In this document: in pieces, positions 49,180 through 61,015 of the stretch
Position numbering within the stretch: the first letter of the stretch is position 1
Layout of the letters: the number at the start of each line of letters is the position of its first letter
Source of the DNA: Lycium barbarum
Taxonomy: Eukaryota; Streptophyta; Magnoliopsida; Solanales; Solanaceae
NCBI RefSeq assembly: GCF_019175385.1
Contig: NC_083345.1
Location: forward strand, 41,996,098 to 42,060,097
Length of the DNA: 64,000 nt
Reading direction: 5' to 3'
The notes under the pieces: model-generated
The model's input: only the letters and a program-made list of their open reading frames with translations
The model's database searches: none
Told to the model about the DNA's origin: nothing
Program-made: the position numbers and the translations under genes

Positions 49180-49942
49180 GAGATTAGAAAGGCAAAGGGT
49201 AGAGTCATCCAAGTACCCTTCCTCGGAGTATGTCCTCATTAGTGAGGAGAGGGAGCCAGAAAGTCTGAAGAAGGTCACGTCCCATCCTGAAAAGAGCTAG
49301 TGGATGAAAGCCATGCATGAAGAGATGGAATCTCTACAGAAAAATGGCACGTACAAGCTGGTTGAACTTCCAAAGGGTAAAAGACCACTCAAATACAAGT
49401 GGGTCTTTAAACTTAAGAAAGATGGAAATGGCAAGCTGCTAAGATACAAAGCTTGATTGGTAGTAAAAGGCTTCGAACAGAAGAAAGGTATTGATTTTGA
49501 CAAAATTTTCTCACCTGTTGTCAAAATGACTTCCATTTGAACCATTTTGAGCTTAGCAGCTAGCCTAGATCTTGAAGTGGAGCAGTTGGACGTGAAAACT
49601 GCATTTCTTCATGGAGATGTGGAAGAGGAGATTTATATGGAGCAGCCAGAAGGATTTGAAGTATCTGGAAAGAAACACATAGTGTGCAAATTGAATAAGA
49701 GTCTTTATTGGTTGAAGCATGCGCCAAGGTAATGGCACAAAAAGTTTGACTCATTCACGAAAACTCAAACTTACACAAAGACCTATTCTGATCCATGTGT
49801 ATACTTCAAAAGATTTTCTGACAACTTTATTATTTTGTTGTTTTATGTGGAAGACATGTTAATAGTAGGACAATACAGGGAGTTGATTATCAAGTTGAAG
49901 GGAGATTTGTCTAAGTCATTTGACATGAAGGATTTAGGACCA
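49180..49942 (+). pseudogene. Copia reverse transcriptase remnant, N-terminal part
   Basis: Starts with WMKAMHEEMESLQKNGTYKL, then KYKWVFKLKKDGNGKL, a stop (CGA to TGA), LDVKTAFLHGDVEEEIYMEQ, LNKSLYWLKHAPR-stop, and the catalytic box FYVEDMLIVG, where the usual YVDD has become YVED. It ends MKDLGP at the insertion site of gypsy 2. Stops near 49299, 49456, 49538 and 49731 are mostly explained by C-to-T changes. Confidence 0.92.
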
Positions 49943-52631
49943 TGTCACGCCCCAACTAGGGGAACGTGTGGGCACTCACCATTTCCCACCTCGATGTTCG
50001 AACTCGGCCCTTCTTCACAACCAAGCAATAAATAAAAATTAATCCAATCACTCAAAATTACATAATAAGTCTAACATAAATAGATAAATATAATAACTGC
50101 GGAAGATACATCGAATCCCAAAATCTGGTCTGAATAGGACAAGATACACTACATAGTGTGTAGGAAACACAAGTCTCAAATATCCATAAATAACTGTCTA
50201 AATGATAGAATATAAAGACAGGAGTATATAGAGTCATCCGGGCAGCGAATCCATCCAAGTGCTCACCCTAAAATGCTCGTCAACAGCGTCGGGACTCAGC
50301 CACGAAGCAAGGAAGTGGAACCGGTCACGAACTCTGCACTCAGAAAAGAATGCAGCAAGGTAGAATCAGTACAACAACACGTACTAAGTAGTCATCATGG
50401 GCCGACAACAATTAGATAACATATGCATAAGAAAGAGACTGAAAAAGTAGACATGCTCACAATCAGATATAACTCAACACAGTCCAAGATATCAAATCCA
50501 GTACCAAATTACCAAGTCGAGTATATCACCTCAAAATCCACTATAAGTCTGAAACACATTCTTAAGAACCACTATCAAGTACATGTATCACCAAAGATCA
50601 ACCAACAAGTTCAATACAATGCCATATGTAAATATGAGATGAATGCAATCCAAATGAAGTGATACACACATTCTTCAGGTAGAATATCTCGTCGCCTCGA
50701 TAGTCATGAACCATTGGGGACCGCTAACTCCATGTACCTGTTGTGGCACACAACCCGATCCAATAGTTAATGTTGCAAAACGTGCAACCCGATCCCAATC
50801 AGTGTTGCGGTACGTGCAACCCGACCTAAGTAAATGTTATGGCGCGCAACCCGATCCCAATATATGTATAAATGAGCAAATGCATGATAACAATGCCAAC
50901 AAGAATATATGAATCAATGGTGCCACACATGGACACATATCTCAATCATAATATCAATATCATAATCTTTCTTCCCTTCCCAACAACCTCAATCATGATA
51001 AATATGCTCCCCGAAACATAAGTTAATCACTAAGCATCAACTCTAGAGTCAATCACGTGGCAACAAGCCAACAACTCACAAATAAGCAACAACTTAATAG
51101 AACACAGTAAGGCGACAAGCCACAGTCAACAACAATACCAATCTAAGTATTCCATCCCAACTCCATACTCGAAGGTTTACATGTTTTCTCCAACAATCAT
51201 TAACTCTAGATATGATTAGCTAACCGATATCTAACCAAAAGGTAAGTCGTAACCTACCTGGAAAGCCGAACAGGAGCCACGAACCGTCACACCTCGGCCT
51301 TGCCCTTTCTTTGCGCCTCCAAATACTCAAAGTCTAAACATATTCGAGTTCTACATTAGAAATCAAGAAGAACGATACCCATATTGCTATACTTCTAGTT
51401 AGGTCAAATCCTAACTCATGGAATTGAGGAAACGAGGCCACAAGGGTAAAATGGGAAATCAAAGGATGGGACATGCAATTCAAGCCATAGGTGATCAAAC
51501 CCACTATTCAATTGCTAAATCAACTCAAGATTAAGCCTAATTCGGATTTTAAAGTAAAACCCCCTAATTTTGGTATGAACCCTAATTCTTTAATCCTCAA
51601 ATTAATCAACTAATAATGGAAGAAATAAGCTCAACAACAAGGAAATCATCAAATTCTATAGTTATACTAGTCATCACAATCAATTTCCATTTTAGAAGTC
51701 TAAACCCATTTCAAGAATTTCATCATAAGACTCATCTTCTCTATTTTGATTCTAAGCATGAATTAAGGATCTAGGAATGTAAATGATGAAGTTTAGGGTC
51801 ATAGATCTTACCTCCAAAAAGATTCAATCCAAAAGCTAATCAATTCTCCCAAAGTGTGATTACAAAATGATAAAGGGAAATGATAGGGTCCAAGGGTTTT
51901 AACTTAAGAAAATTCTGGAAATACTACCCATCACTCGCTACAGCGGTAAGGTCACCCGCTGCATTGAGCTCGCCACAGCTGCCAATGGCCCGCTATAGCG
52001 TCTCACCCCTAACTCGTCTAGCTGTTATAGCGGTAACATGCACGCTATAGCGAGTGCACCTTAGCGCATGTCAGTCCGCTGGGGCCACTCACCACAAGGT
52101 CTGCCCGCCCGCTACAACGGTCTCTACCTCACTACAGCGAGACCACTATGGCGAGTCTAGTGCCGCTACAGCACACAGCAGACACCAGATTTTTTTCGAT
52201 TTTTGACACTTTCCAACTCGAAATTCGACTATCACTCGAGGCGCCACAAATACATAACAAACATGCAAACACACATAAAAACGCGCTACGAATTCATCTG
52301 CGGGGTTGAAATTTCCAACTGATGTCTATTTGACCAAGTCAACCCCTAATGGCCTAAAGCTAAGTTTCTAACCCATGTCCCAAACCACTCCCAAGTATAT
52401 TAGGAACCGAACCGAACATACTACTAAGTCTCAAACGGTCATCCAGACTCTCGGAACAGATGAAATTTCGAAAAAGGTCTGTTTACCCAAAAGTCAACTT
52501 TTGGTCAAGCATTTCAAACTATAAGGCTCCAACTTCCAAAAGTCACACCAAAACTCGCTCGATGACCTCGGGAAAGGGTTAATAGGGAAAAAAGAGTCAA
52601 TAGCCCTATAACGACCAATCGAGTCGTTACA
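49943..52631 (-). repeat. 3' LTR of gypsy 2
   Basis: 2689 bp. It includes tandem words CGTGCAACCCGATCCCAAT (four imperfect copies, 50745-50870) and a palindromic cluster of CGCTATAGCG/CGCTACAGCG (51936-52165). About 90% similar by eye to the 5' LTR but longer by roughly 1.2 kb. Confidence 0.9.
51936..52165. repeat. CGCTATAGCG palindrome cluster in the gypsy 2 LTR
   Basis: CGCTACAGCG at 51936, CGCTATAGCG at 51991 and 52043, with decayed copies CGCTACAACGG, ACTACAGCGAG, ACTATGGCGAG and CGCTACAGCA after them. The 5' LTR has similar words at 58783-58915. Locally GC-rich in an AT-rich LTR. Confidence 0.85.
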
Positions 52632-52639
52632 TCATATAC

Positions 52640-53986
52640 CAATTAAACAATCGCTCGTCCTCAAGTGACAAGGAATATAAATGGCGGAAAGTACCTGAGT
52701 CAGCAAAAAACAAGGGATATCTCTCGCGCACATCAGACTCGATCTCCCTAGTAGCCTTTTCCACAGAATGATGCTTCCATTGAACCTTAACAGGAGCAAT
52801 CTCTTTAGACCTCAGCTTCCTAGCCTACTTATCTAGAATCGCTATAGGCTCATCCTCACAAGACAGATTCTCATCAAGCAACCCAGAATCCGAACGAACG
52901 ATGTTAGAACCATCAGAACGATGTTTTTTCAGCATGGACACATGGAAACACCTCACAGGCTCGGTTGCAAAGCCAATTCATAAGCAACATCTCCAACTCA
53001 ACGGAGAACCTCAAATGGGCCAAGGTACCACGGGCTCAACTTTCCACTCTTCCCAAATCGCATGACACCCTTTATGGGTGAAATCTTCAGAAGCACCTGC
53101 TCGCCCTCCATAAAGTCTAAGTCCCGAACCTTTCGGTTCGCATACATCTTCTGTGGACTCTAAGCTGCTAGAAACTTTTCCTGAGTAAGCTTCACCTTGT
53201 CCACAGACTCTCTCAACAAATATGTGCCCCACGGGCGAACCTCAAAAGCATCAAACCACCTAATAGGAGAACGACACCTCCTACCATACAAAGCCTCGAA
53301 TGTGCTATATCAATACTCGAATAGTCGCTATTGTTGTGTTCAAACTCCGCTAAGGGAAAGAACTGGTCCCAATGACCACCCAAATCAATGATGCATGCTC
53401 TCAACATATCCTCGAACACCTGGATAGTCCTCTCGAACTGACCATCAGTTTGGGGATGAAAAGCTATACTAAGGTCCAACTAAGTACTCAACTCTGCCTG
53501 AAAAGCCCTCCAGAAATTGTAAGTAAATTGGGGACCTCGATCCGAGATAATAGAAATAGGGAACTCATGCAATCGCACAATCTCATGAATGTAAATCCTG
53601 ACTAACTTCTCCACTGTGTAAGTGACCTAAACTAGAATGAAATGAGCGGACTTAGTCAACCGATCAACAATAACCCAAACTGAATCAAACTTGCCCAGCA
53701 TCTTCGGAAGACCCACAATGAAATACATGGCAATCCTCTTCCATTTTCACTCGAGAATGGGCATCCTGTGAAGCACACCACTAGGTCTCTGGGGCTCATA
53801 CTTGACTTGGTTACAATTCCCACACTTAGACATAAAATTTGCAATATCTCTCTTCATCCTACCCCACCAGTAGTGCTGCCTCAGATATCGATACATCTTC
53901 GTAGCAGTCGGCTGAATGGAATATCTGGAACAATAGGCCTCCTCAAAAATCAAATGAATCAAATCACCAACACGAGGAAAGCACAC
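52640..53986 (-). pseudogene. Gypsy 2 integrase and chromodomain remnant
   Basis: Read downward: RYSIQPTATKMYRYLRQHYW and CGNCNQVKYEPQ (zinc finger; HPG has become QPT), a TGA in place of Trp in ILEWK near 53747, then the core in fragments (53656-53740), AFHPQTDGQFERTIQVFEDM (Glu kept, SER is FER) and LAEFEHNNSDYSSIDIA (53213-53479). The tail and chromodomain follow at about 52640-53000, with a HHSVEKATREIESDVRERYP-like segment. Several frameshifts and stops. Non-functional. Confidence 0.88.
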
Positions 53987-54239
53987 GCGTCCCTTGATCC
54001 TCAGAATACCCTATCTATCAACCATGGCCTCCTTGGCCACACCTCTCAGAACTTATCATGAATCTGACACAACTGGGAATCCTCAAACTACTGGGCCCTA
54101 ATTTGCTCCAAGAGAGACTACCTCACCTCAACACAAGCTAAGAGTCTGCCCGGAACTGAGATATCAAGGCGCACAAAACTGTTAGCCAGAGTCTGAACCT
54201 CTATGGCTAATAGACGCTCAGAAGTAACCAATCGGGCTA

Positions 54240-56279
54240 AGCTACCCATACTTACTGCCTTGCGACTCAAGGCAACAGCTGCTACATTGGCTTTCCCTGG
54301 ATGATAAATAATGGTGATGTCATAATCCTTCAGAAGTTCCGTCCACCTACGCTGCCTGGAATTTAGATCTCTTTAATTGAACACGTGCTGAAGGCTGCGG
54401 TGATCGGTCAACACCTCACATTGTACTCCGTACAGATAATGCCTCCAAATTTTCAAGGCAAAGACTACTACTAATAACTCCAGATCATGGGTAGGGTAGT
54501 TCTTCTCGTGGATCTTCAACAAACGAGAAGCATAGGCAATGAATCTACCCTTCTGCATCAACACAGAACCCAAACCAACACGGGATGGATCACAATACAC
54601 TGAGAAATCCTTACCCTCCACGGGTAATGCCAGAATCTAGCCTGAAGTCAAAAGAGTCTTGAGCTTTTAGAAGCTCTCTTCACAAGCATCGGACCACTAA
54701 AATGGAACCTTCTTCTGAGTCAATCTAGTCAATGAAGAAGCAATAGAAGTGAAACCCTTCACAAATCGACGGTAATAGCTAGCTAGCCCCACAAAGCTAT
54801 GAATCGTAGTCACAGTAGTGGGCCTCGCTTAATCTCTAACAGCCTCAATCTTCTTGGGATCAACCATGACCCCATCCTTAGACATAACGTGGCAATTCCA
54901 CAGACTCAAGCCAAAACTCACACTTTGAAAACTTGGCATGAAGCTCCTTCTCCTTCAATAACCTAAGGACAATCCTCAAATGACGCTCATGTTCCTCCCT
55001 ACTCTTCGAATACAACAAGATACCATCGATGAATACAATGATGAAGGAATCAAGATATAGCTTGAAAATGCCATTCATCAAAGTCATAAACACAGCTGGG
55101 GCATTCGTAATCCCAAATGAAATCACAAGGAACTCGTAATGACCATAACGAGTCCTAAAGGTCGTCTTCAAAACCTCCTTGGCCTAAATCTTCAGCTTAT
55201 GGTAGCCTAACCTCAAATAAATCTTCAAAAATATCGAAGCACCCTGAAGCTAGTCAAACAAGTCATCAATGCGAGGAATAGGATACTTATTACAAATGGT
55301 GACCTTTTCCAACTGACGGTAATCTATGAACATCCTCATCGTACCATTCTTCTTCTTCACAAACAAAACAGGAGCACTCCAAAGGGAGGCACTCAATCTA
55401 ATAAACCCCTTACCCAACAGATCCTATAGCTACTCCTTCAGCTCCCTCAACTCAGCGGCACCATCCTATAGGGAGGAATAGAAATGGGGCACGTTTTTGG
55501 ATCCAAATCGATAAAGAAATCAATGTCGCGGTCGGGTGGCATACCCGCCAAATCAGAAGGAAAGACCTCCGTGAACTCACACACAATGGGCACGTACCCA
55601 AGGGGAGGAGAATCAATGCTAGTATCACGAACATGGGCCAAGTAAGCCAAACATCCCTTGCTAACTAACTTCTTCGCGCGGAGATAAGAAATGTTCTTCT
55701 TCGGAGCGAGGCTCGGAGTATCCCTCCACTCTAATCTAGAAATCTCAGGCTTAGCTAATATGACTGTCTTGGCGTGACAGTCCAAGATCGCATGATACAG
55801 TGACAACCAAATCATACCCAAGATAATATCAAAGTCTACCATATCCAATATCATCAAATCTACCCAAGTATCATACCCCATAAAAGTAACTAAGCAAGGC
55901 CAAAGAATCGATTAACAATAACTGAGTCTCCAACCGCAGTAGATACATGAACAGGCACATCAAGACGGTCACTAGTCAAATCCCAACCAACAGAATGATA
56001 GGCAGATACATATGAGAAAGCATACCCTGGATCAAACAAGTCTGAAGTAAGTCGATGACGAACAAAAATATTACCTGAGATCACAGCATCAGAGGCCTCA
56101 GCCTCGGGCCTACCTAAAAAAATAGCAAAGACCACCACCACAACCACTCTGGCCCGATAGCTCCCCTCATCTGGAGGCCTGAAAACTGCCTCTACCTGAC
56201 TGGTGTCCACCTCTGGACTGATGAGATCCACCGCGGCCTGACAGAGCACCACCTCTAGCTGAAGAACTACCCTGGCCAC
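54240..56279 (-). pseudogene. Gypsy 2 protease, reverse transcriptase and RNase H remnant
   Basis: Protease region 55890-56279 has LFDPGYAFSYVSAYHS, where Ser of DPGS is Tyr. The linker with [18 protein letters not shown] is at 55447-55881. RT segment 54878-55171 has [20 protein letters not shown] and the catalytic box FIDGILLYS, in which the second Asp is replaced by Gly. RNase H (54373-54621) has [18 protein letters not shown] and [15 protein letters not shown]. Frames are separated by stops and shifts. The mutated catalytic box alone would abolish activity. Confidence 0.9.
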
Positions 56280-56289
56280 TAGATAGTGC

Positions 56290-57656
56290 CGGAGTCCTCA
56301 CAGTCTGGAACCGGGAACCCTAATGGGACCCATTCTGTCTGGATCTAGGACAATCTCTCATAAAGTGGCTAGAGTCACCACAAATATAGAAATATCTTAC
56401 GGCTAGAGGCCGATACACGAAAGCCGATACAAGGAAGCAGATGAACTAGAGGGACCAGCATGGTCAGCTGGACGAGAGTAAGAACCACCATGGGACTGTC
56501 CAGCTCCATAACCACTGGGTCTAGAAGGACCATCTGAAGAAGCCTGTAAAGCTGACTGAATAGGGGGCTGGGGGCTAACTGATAAGTCCTGGATGACTTT
56601 CCCCGACCATGTAGCTAGAACCACTATAACCACCATGAGTACGCGGCCTCTTCTCACTAGACTCTCTCAAAGATCGATCTTTGGCAGACTCAACACCCAC
56701 AGCATGATCAACAGCCGCCTGGAAGGAAGATCCCAAAGTCACCAACTAAAGACAAGCAACATGGAGGGGATACAGAAGTCTACCAACAAACCTACGAACC
56801 CTCTCCTCCTCCGTGGGAATCAAATGAGCAGCATACCTAGCCAAAAATAGAAATCTGGCCTCATACTCTAACACGATCATGCCTCGCTGTCGCAAATGAA
56901 GGAACACATCTCTACGCTCATCCCTCAAAGTACGCGACATGAACTTTTCCAAGAAAGCTTGGTAGAATTGGGTCCAAGTAAGTGGAGGTGCACCAATGGG
57001 TCTGCCTTCAATAAAAGTCCTCCACCAAGTCATCGCGTCGTCGCGAAAATGAAATGACACATAATCCACCACATGAGACTCCACAATAAACATCTTATAG
57101 AGCCTCTCATGAATATCCATAATGAACTCACATGCATCCTGACTACGCAAGCCAAAGAACTTGGGTGACTCCATTTTTAGGAACCTCCCAACAAGCTCCT
57201 GATCCTCAACCATCAAAGGCTGGACTGCCACGGGTCTGGGCACACCCTCAGGGACTGGAATACCGCCTAATCGCGGGGCCATGACAGTGGCAGGATGCAT
57301 CCCCATTGTCTGGCCCTGCTCAGGTGTCCGTACTCCCACTCGAGTCTGGGAACCACCTGGAGTAGTGACACCCACTACGGCATGCTATTCGTCAAGATGA
57401 AGAAGTAGACGGGCCATAACATCGTGGAATACCTGATTGGACTTGGCATCATGGTGAGTTTGGGATGGTCCCTCACCTCCCCTCACTGCCAGTGCTCTCT
57501 TGGGCTGACACTCTAAAGAAGCTCACCCCTGGCCAGTGCAGCTCCACGGCCTCTAGCACGGTCGCGACCTCTTGCCTGTTCTCATCCTCTGGTACCTGCC
57601 CCATCAGCGGGCTCAGGCACCTCGTCCCTCGCGATGGTAGCTCGTGTCCTCACCAT
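56290..57656 (-). pseudogene. Gypsy 2 gag remnant
   Basis: An ATG at 57656 starts MVRTRATIARDEVPEPADG, the usual opening of gag in this gypsy branch, and meets stops soon after. The main open part (56746-57375) holds the retrotrans_gag core: ESPKFFGLRSQDACEFIMDI, DYVSFHFRDDAMTWWRTF and TWTQFYQAFLEKFMSRTLRD. Downstream is a Ser/Gly/Pro-rich tail (56403-56657). Gag would form the capsid of the cytoplasmic particle. Broken by several stops. Confidence 0.88.
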
Positions 57657-57855
57657 CTGCGAGAAAATAGAAGTAGATCAGATACCAATAAGAAAAATCC
57701 AGATACCAATTTGAATAAAGTAGCACGAAGAAATGAAAGAATGTGAAGTTTCCTAAATGTCCCGTAGCCTCTCGCAGATAGGTACGGAGCTCATCGTACC
57801 GATCTGCAAGACTCTACTAGATATGCTCTTGTACTTATAGACCAGGTAACCTAGG

Positions 57856-57867
57856 GCTCTGATACAA
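57856..57867 (-). other. Primer-binding site of gypsy 2, initiator tRNA-Met type
   Basis: Read on the minus strand, TTGTATCAGAGC lies three bases after the 5' LTR. It differs by one base from TGGTATCAGAGC, the usual plant initiator-methionine tRNA primer site. Confidence 0.8.
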
Positions 57868-57870
57868 ACT

Positions 57871-59375
57871 TGTCACAACCCAACTAGGGGAACGTGCGGG
57901 CATCTACCATTTCCTACCTCGGTAGGTGAACCTGTCACTTATTCACAACCAAGCAATAAATAAAAATAAATCCAATCTCCAAGAATTACATAACAAGTCT
58001 AACATAAATAGATAAATATAACAAGTGCAGAAGATACATTGAATCCCAAAATCCTGTCTGAATAGTACAAGAGCCACTACATAATGTCTAAGAAATACAA
58101 GTCTCAAATATCCATAAATAACTGTCTAAATGATAGAATATAAAGAAAAGAATAGATAGAGTGATCCAGGCAGCGAATCCATTCAAGTGCTCACCCTAGA
58201 ATACTCGTCAACAGCCTCGGGACTCAGCCACGAAGCGAGGAAGTCGAAGCGGTCACGAACTCTGCACTCAGAAAAGAATGCAGCAAGGTAGAATTAGTAT
58301 AACAACACGTACTGAGTAGGCATCATAGGCCGACAACAGTTAGATAACATATGCATAAGAAAGAGACTGAAAAAGTAGACATTCTCACAATCAGATATAA
58401 CACAACACAGTCCAAGTTATCAAATCCAGTACCAAATTACGGATTCTAGTATATCACCTCAAAACCCACTATAAGTCCGAAACACAATCTCAAGAACCAC
58501 TATCAAGTACACGTATCACCAAAGATCAACCAACAAGTTCAATACAATGCCATATGTAAATATGAGATGAATGTAATGCAAATGCATTGATACACACACG
58601 CTTCGGGTGGAGTATTTCATCTCCTCGACAGTCATGACCCATGGGGGACCGCTAAGTCCATGTACCTGTTGTGGTGCACAACCCGATCCAATAGTCAATG
58701 TTGCGAAACGTGCAATCTGATCCCGATCAGTGTTGCGGTTCGTGCAACCCAATCCAAGTAAGTGTTACGGCTCGCAATATGCACGCTACAGCGAGTGCGC
58801 CTCAGCGGATATCAGTCCGCTGGGGTGACTCACAACGAGGTCTTTCTGCTTACTATAACGATCTATACCTCGCTACAGTGAGATCGCTGTGGCGAGTCTG
58901 GTGCCGCTATAGCGGACACCAGACACCAGATTGTTTTTTTGATTTTTGACACTTTCCAACCCGAAATCCGACTATAACCCGAGGCCTCACAGATACATAA
59001 CTAACATTCAAACACATATAAAAATGCGCTATGAATTCATCCACGACCACAAAATTTCTAACGAATGTATATTTGACCAAGTCAACCCCCAATGGCCAAA
59101 AGCCAAGTTTCCAACCTAAGTCCCAAAACGCTTCCAATTGTATTGGGAACTGAACCGAACATACTACTAAGTCTCAAATGGTCATCCGGACCTCTCGGAA
59201 CCGATGGAATTCTGAAAAAGGTCCGTTTACCCAAAATTCAACTTTGGGTCAAACATTTCAAACTATAAGGCTCCAACTTCCAAAAGTCACACCAAAACTC
59301 GCCCGATGACCTCCGAAAAGGGTCAATAGGGGTAAAAGGGTCAATAGCACTATAACGACCAATTGGGTCATTACA
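57871..59375 (-). repeat. 5' LTR of gypsy 2 (internally deleted)
   Basis: 1505 bp. It matches the 3' LTR from both ends but lacks the segment corresponding to about 50846-52030. The deletion joins near 58776, between the CGTGCAACCC repeats and the CGCTACAGCG palindrome cluster. Confidence 0.88.
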
Positions 59376-59497
59376 GACCAACACAACAAATTCTGGGATG
59401 AAGATTGTTCGAGAATGAACAAGCAGAAAGTTGTGGCTATCTCAATAGAAGTACATTGAACGTGTACTGGAACGCTTCAACATGAAGAATGTTAAGT
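59376..59497 (+). pseudogene. Copia reverse transcriptase remnant, continuation
   Basis: After the GACCA duplication the frame gives TQQILGMKIVRE, a stop, SRKLWLSQ, a stop, and KYIERVLERFNMKNVK, the expected continuation of Tnt1-like RT. Homology ends near 59497. The bases 59498-59560 show nothing I can assign. Confidence 0.9.
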
Positions 59498-59560
59498 GAT
59501 GTAATGCTAGCGTTCACCATACAGTACATAGAGAGACTTGGTAATGTACCAGTTCCCTTC

Positions 59561-60378
59561 TGTAGTGTAGCACGTGAATGAACACAAGATATTTACGTGG
59601 AAAACTCCTTCCTCAAGGGATTAAAAAACTATGACCTAACCCAGTAGGATTTCAACTCCACTACACCGAGCAACTTCAGGTTACAACTCTATCGTAAGCT
59701 AGGAACTAACTCCCATAATCCCTCACCCTTAGAATAACGCTTATGTAACCCAAGAACGAACTCCCATAGTCCCTCAACCCTTGCAATACTCCGATTGCAA
59801 GCAACTCCACTTAGCTAGCTCTAGCTAAGGACACTAATACACTTAGACTAATCCTAGCCTAATGTACCACTCAACATCTTGAGGAAACACACTTCCAACA
59901 AGCACCCTTTGAGACTTTTGATCTACTTACAAACAACTTATAAACAAGAAGAGTAGGTTTATAATTTAAGCACAAACGAACAACGACTCACAACAATATA
60001 AAGAGCTTAGACTAAATCTTGTGTCTGGATTAGGTTCTTCAACTTGCAGGTGACTTTGTTCTTGAGAGATCTTGAGAACTTGTGTCGGCAGCTTTGCACA
60101 TTTAGATTAGGTTTTCAAGTCTACCAAAATATTGCCATCATGTTATATATACAGTGGGAGCATGTGGGGTGAAAAGAGACCGCTCTTCAATTTTGACCTA
60201 AAGCATGGGTCAACTCACTGCTGTACTTATGTGCAGTGAGTGGCACAGCTTTACAACTGTCTCTGCCGACAATGCAAGGTGCACAGAGAGCAGATCACAG
60301 ATCAGGTCTCTATCTGGTTTTATCTAGTTCTGAAACATTTTGGCAATCATGAAAACACGAATGCACTTGGAACTATCA
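59561..60378 (-). repeat. Putative 3' LTR of the SIRE-type element
   Basis: Minus strand TGATAGTTCC (60378) to CACGTGCTACACTACA (59561), 818 bp, preceded by the purine tract AAAAAGGGGAAA. No second LTR is in the window, so the boundaries rest on TG...CA ends and the polypurine tract. Confidence 0.6.
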
Positions 60379-60559
60379 ATTTCCCCTTTTTGATAATGAC
60401 AAACTCATAGACAATGTTCCCCCTGAGAACTAGATTTCCACTTGTTCCCCTTTCGAAGCAAGCCATCATTTTCAAGGCACTGCAACATGTTAGCAACAAA
60501 ATACAACTTTTGTGTGAACCAGAAGAACAGGTCACCCACTAACGGGTTCTTCAATTATA

Positions 60560-60770
60560 GCACGTAACAAACTCCCCCCTTAGTTCAGCAATATGTTTTC
60601 CCCCTTAATTCAACATTGCCTTTCCCCTTAGTTCAGCATTCTTCTCTCCCTTTAGTTCAACATTCTCTTCCCTTTTAATTCAGTGCCTTCCCCCTTAATT
60701 CAACATTATTCTTCCCCCTTAGTTCAGCATTGTCTTCCCTTTTAATTCAGTATGTCTTCCCCTTTTTGAC
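60560..60770 (-). repeat. Tandem polypurine repeat upstream of the SIRE-type LTR
   Basis: About nine imperfect copies of a unit of 20-30 bp which on the minus strand reads like TTGAATTAAGGGGGAAG or CTGAACTAAGGGGGAAG. Each unit contains a PPT-like purine run. Confidence 0.85.
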
Positions 60771-61015
60771 ATCATCAAAAAGATAACAAACACATGCATG
60801 TGTAATAATAGAGGTCATATGGCATAAAGACATCCAAAGCAGGATGAAATAATTATCCAAAGCAGTAGTCTAGATAATAAAAACATGATAATTAAAAAGC
60901 TAAAACATCATGTCAGAGGCAAAGAGGACTTGAGGTAAGCCGAGGACTGGAGGTAGCCAGAGGGGACTTTAGGGCTCAAGAGACTGAGATATGGAGGACA
61001 TAACAGGGAGAAGAG

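Larger units (their letters stand above)
48067..49942 (+). mobile_element. Tnt1-like Ty1/copia remnant, left part
   Basis: Begins at the end of the gypsy 1 LTR and runs into gypsy 2 at 49943. It holds the gag-pre-integrase region, integrase, the linker and the first two thirds of the RT, with many stops. The right continuation is at 59376-59497. The last five bases (49938-49942, GACCA) are repeated at 59376-59380. The 5' part and LTRs are absent. Confidence 0.92.
49943..59375 (-). mobile_element. Ty3/gypsy chromovirus 2 (Del/Tekay-like), inserted in the copia RT
   Basis: A structurally complete but decayed element on the minus strand: 5' LTR 57871-59375, PBS 57856-57867, gag, protease, RT, RNase H, integrase, chromodomain and 3' LTR 49943-52631. 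It is bounded by TGT...ACA ends and by a 5-bp target duplication GACCA (49938-49942 and 59376-59380). Removing it rejoins the copia frame as MKDLGP-TQQILGMK. This dates gypsy 2 as younger than the copia element. Confidence 0.95.
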
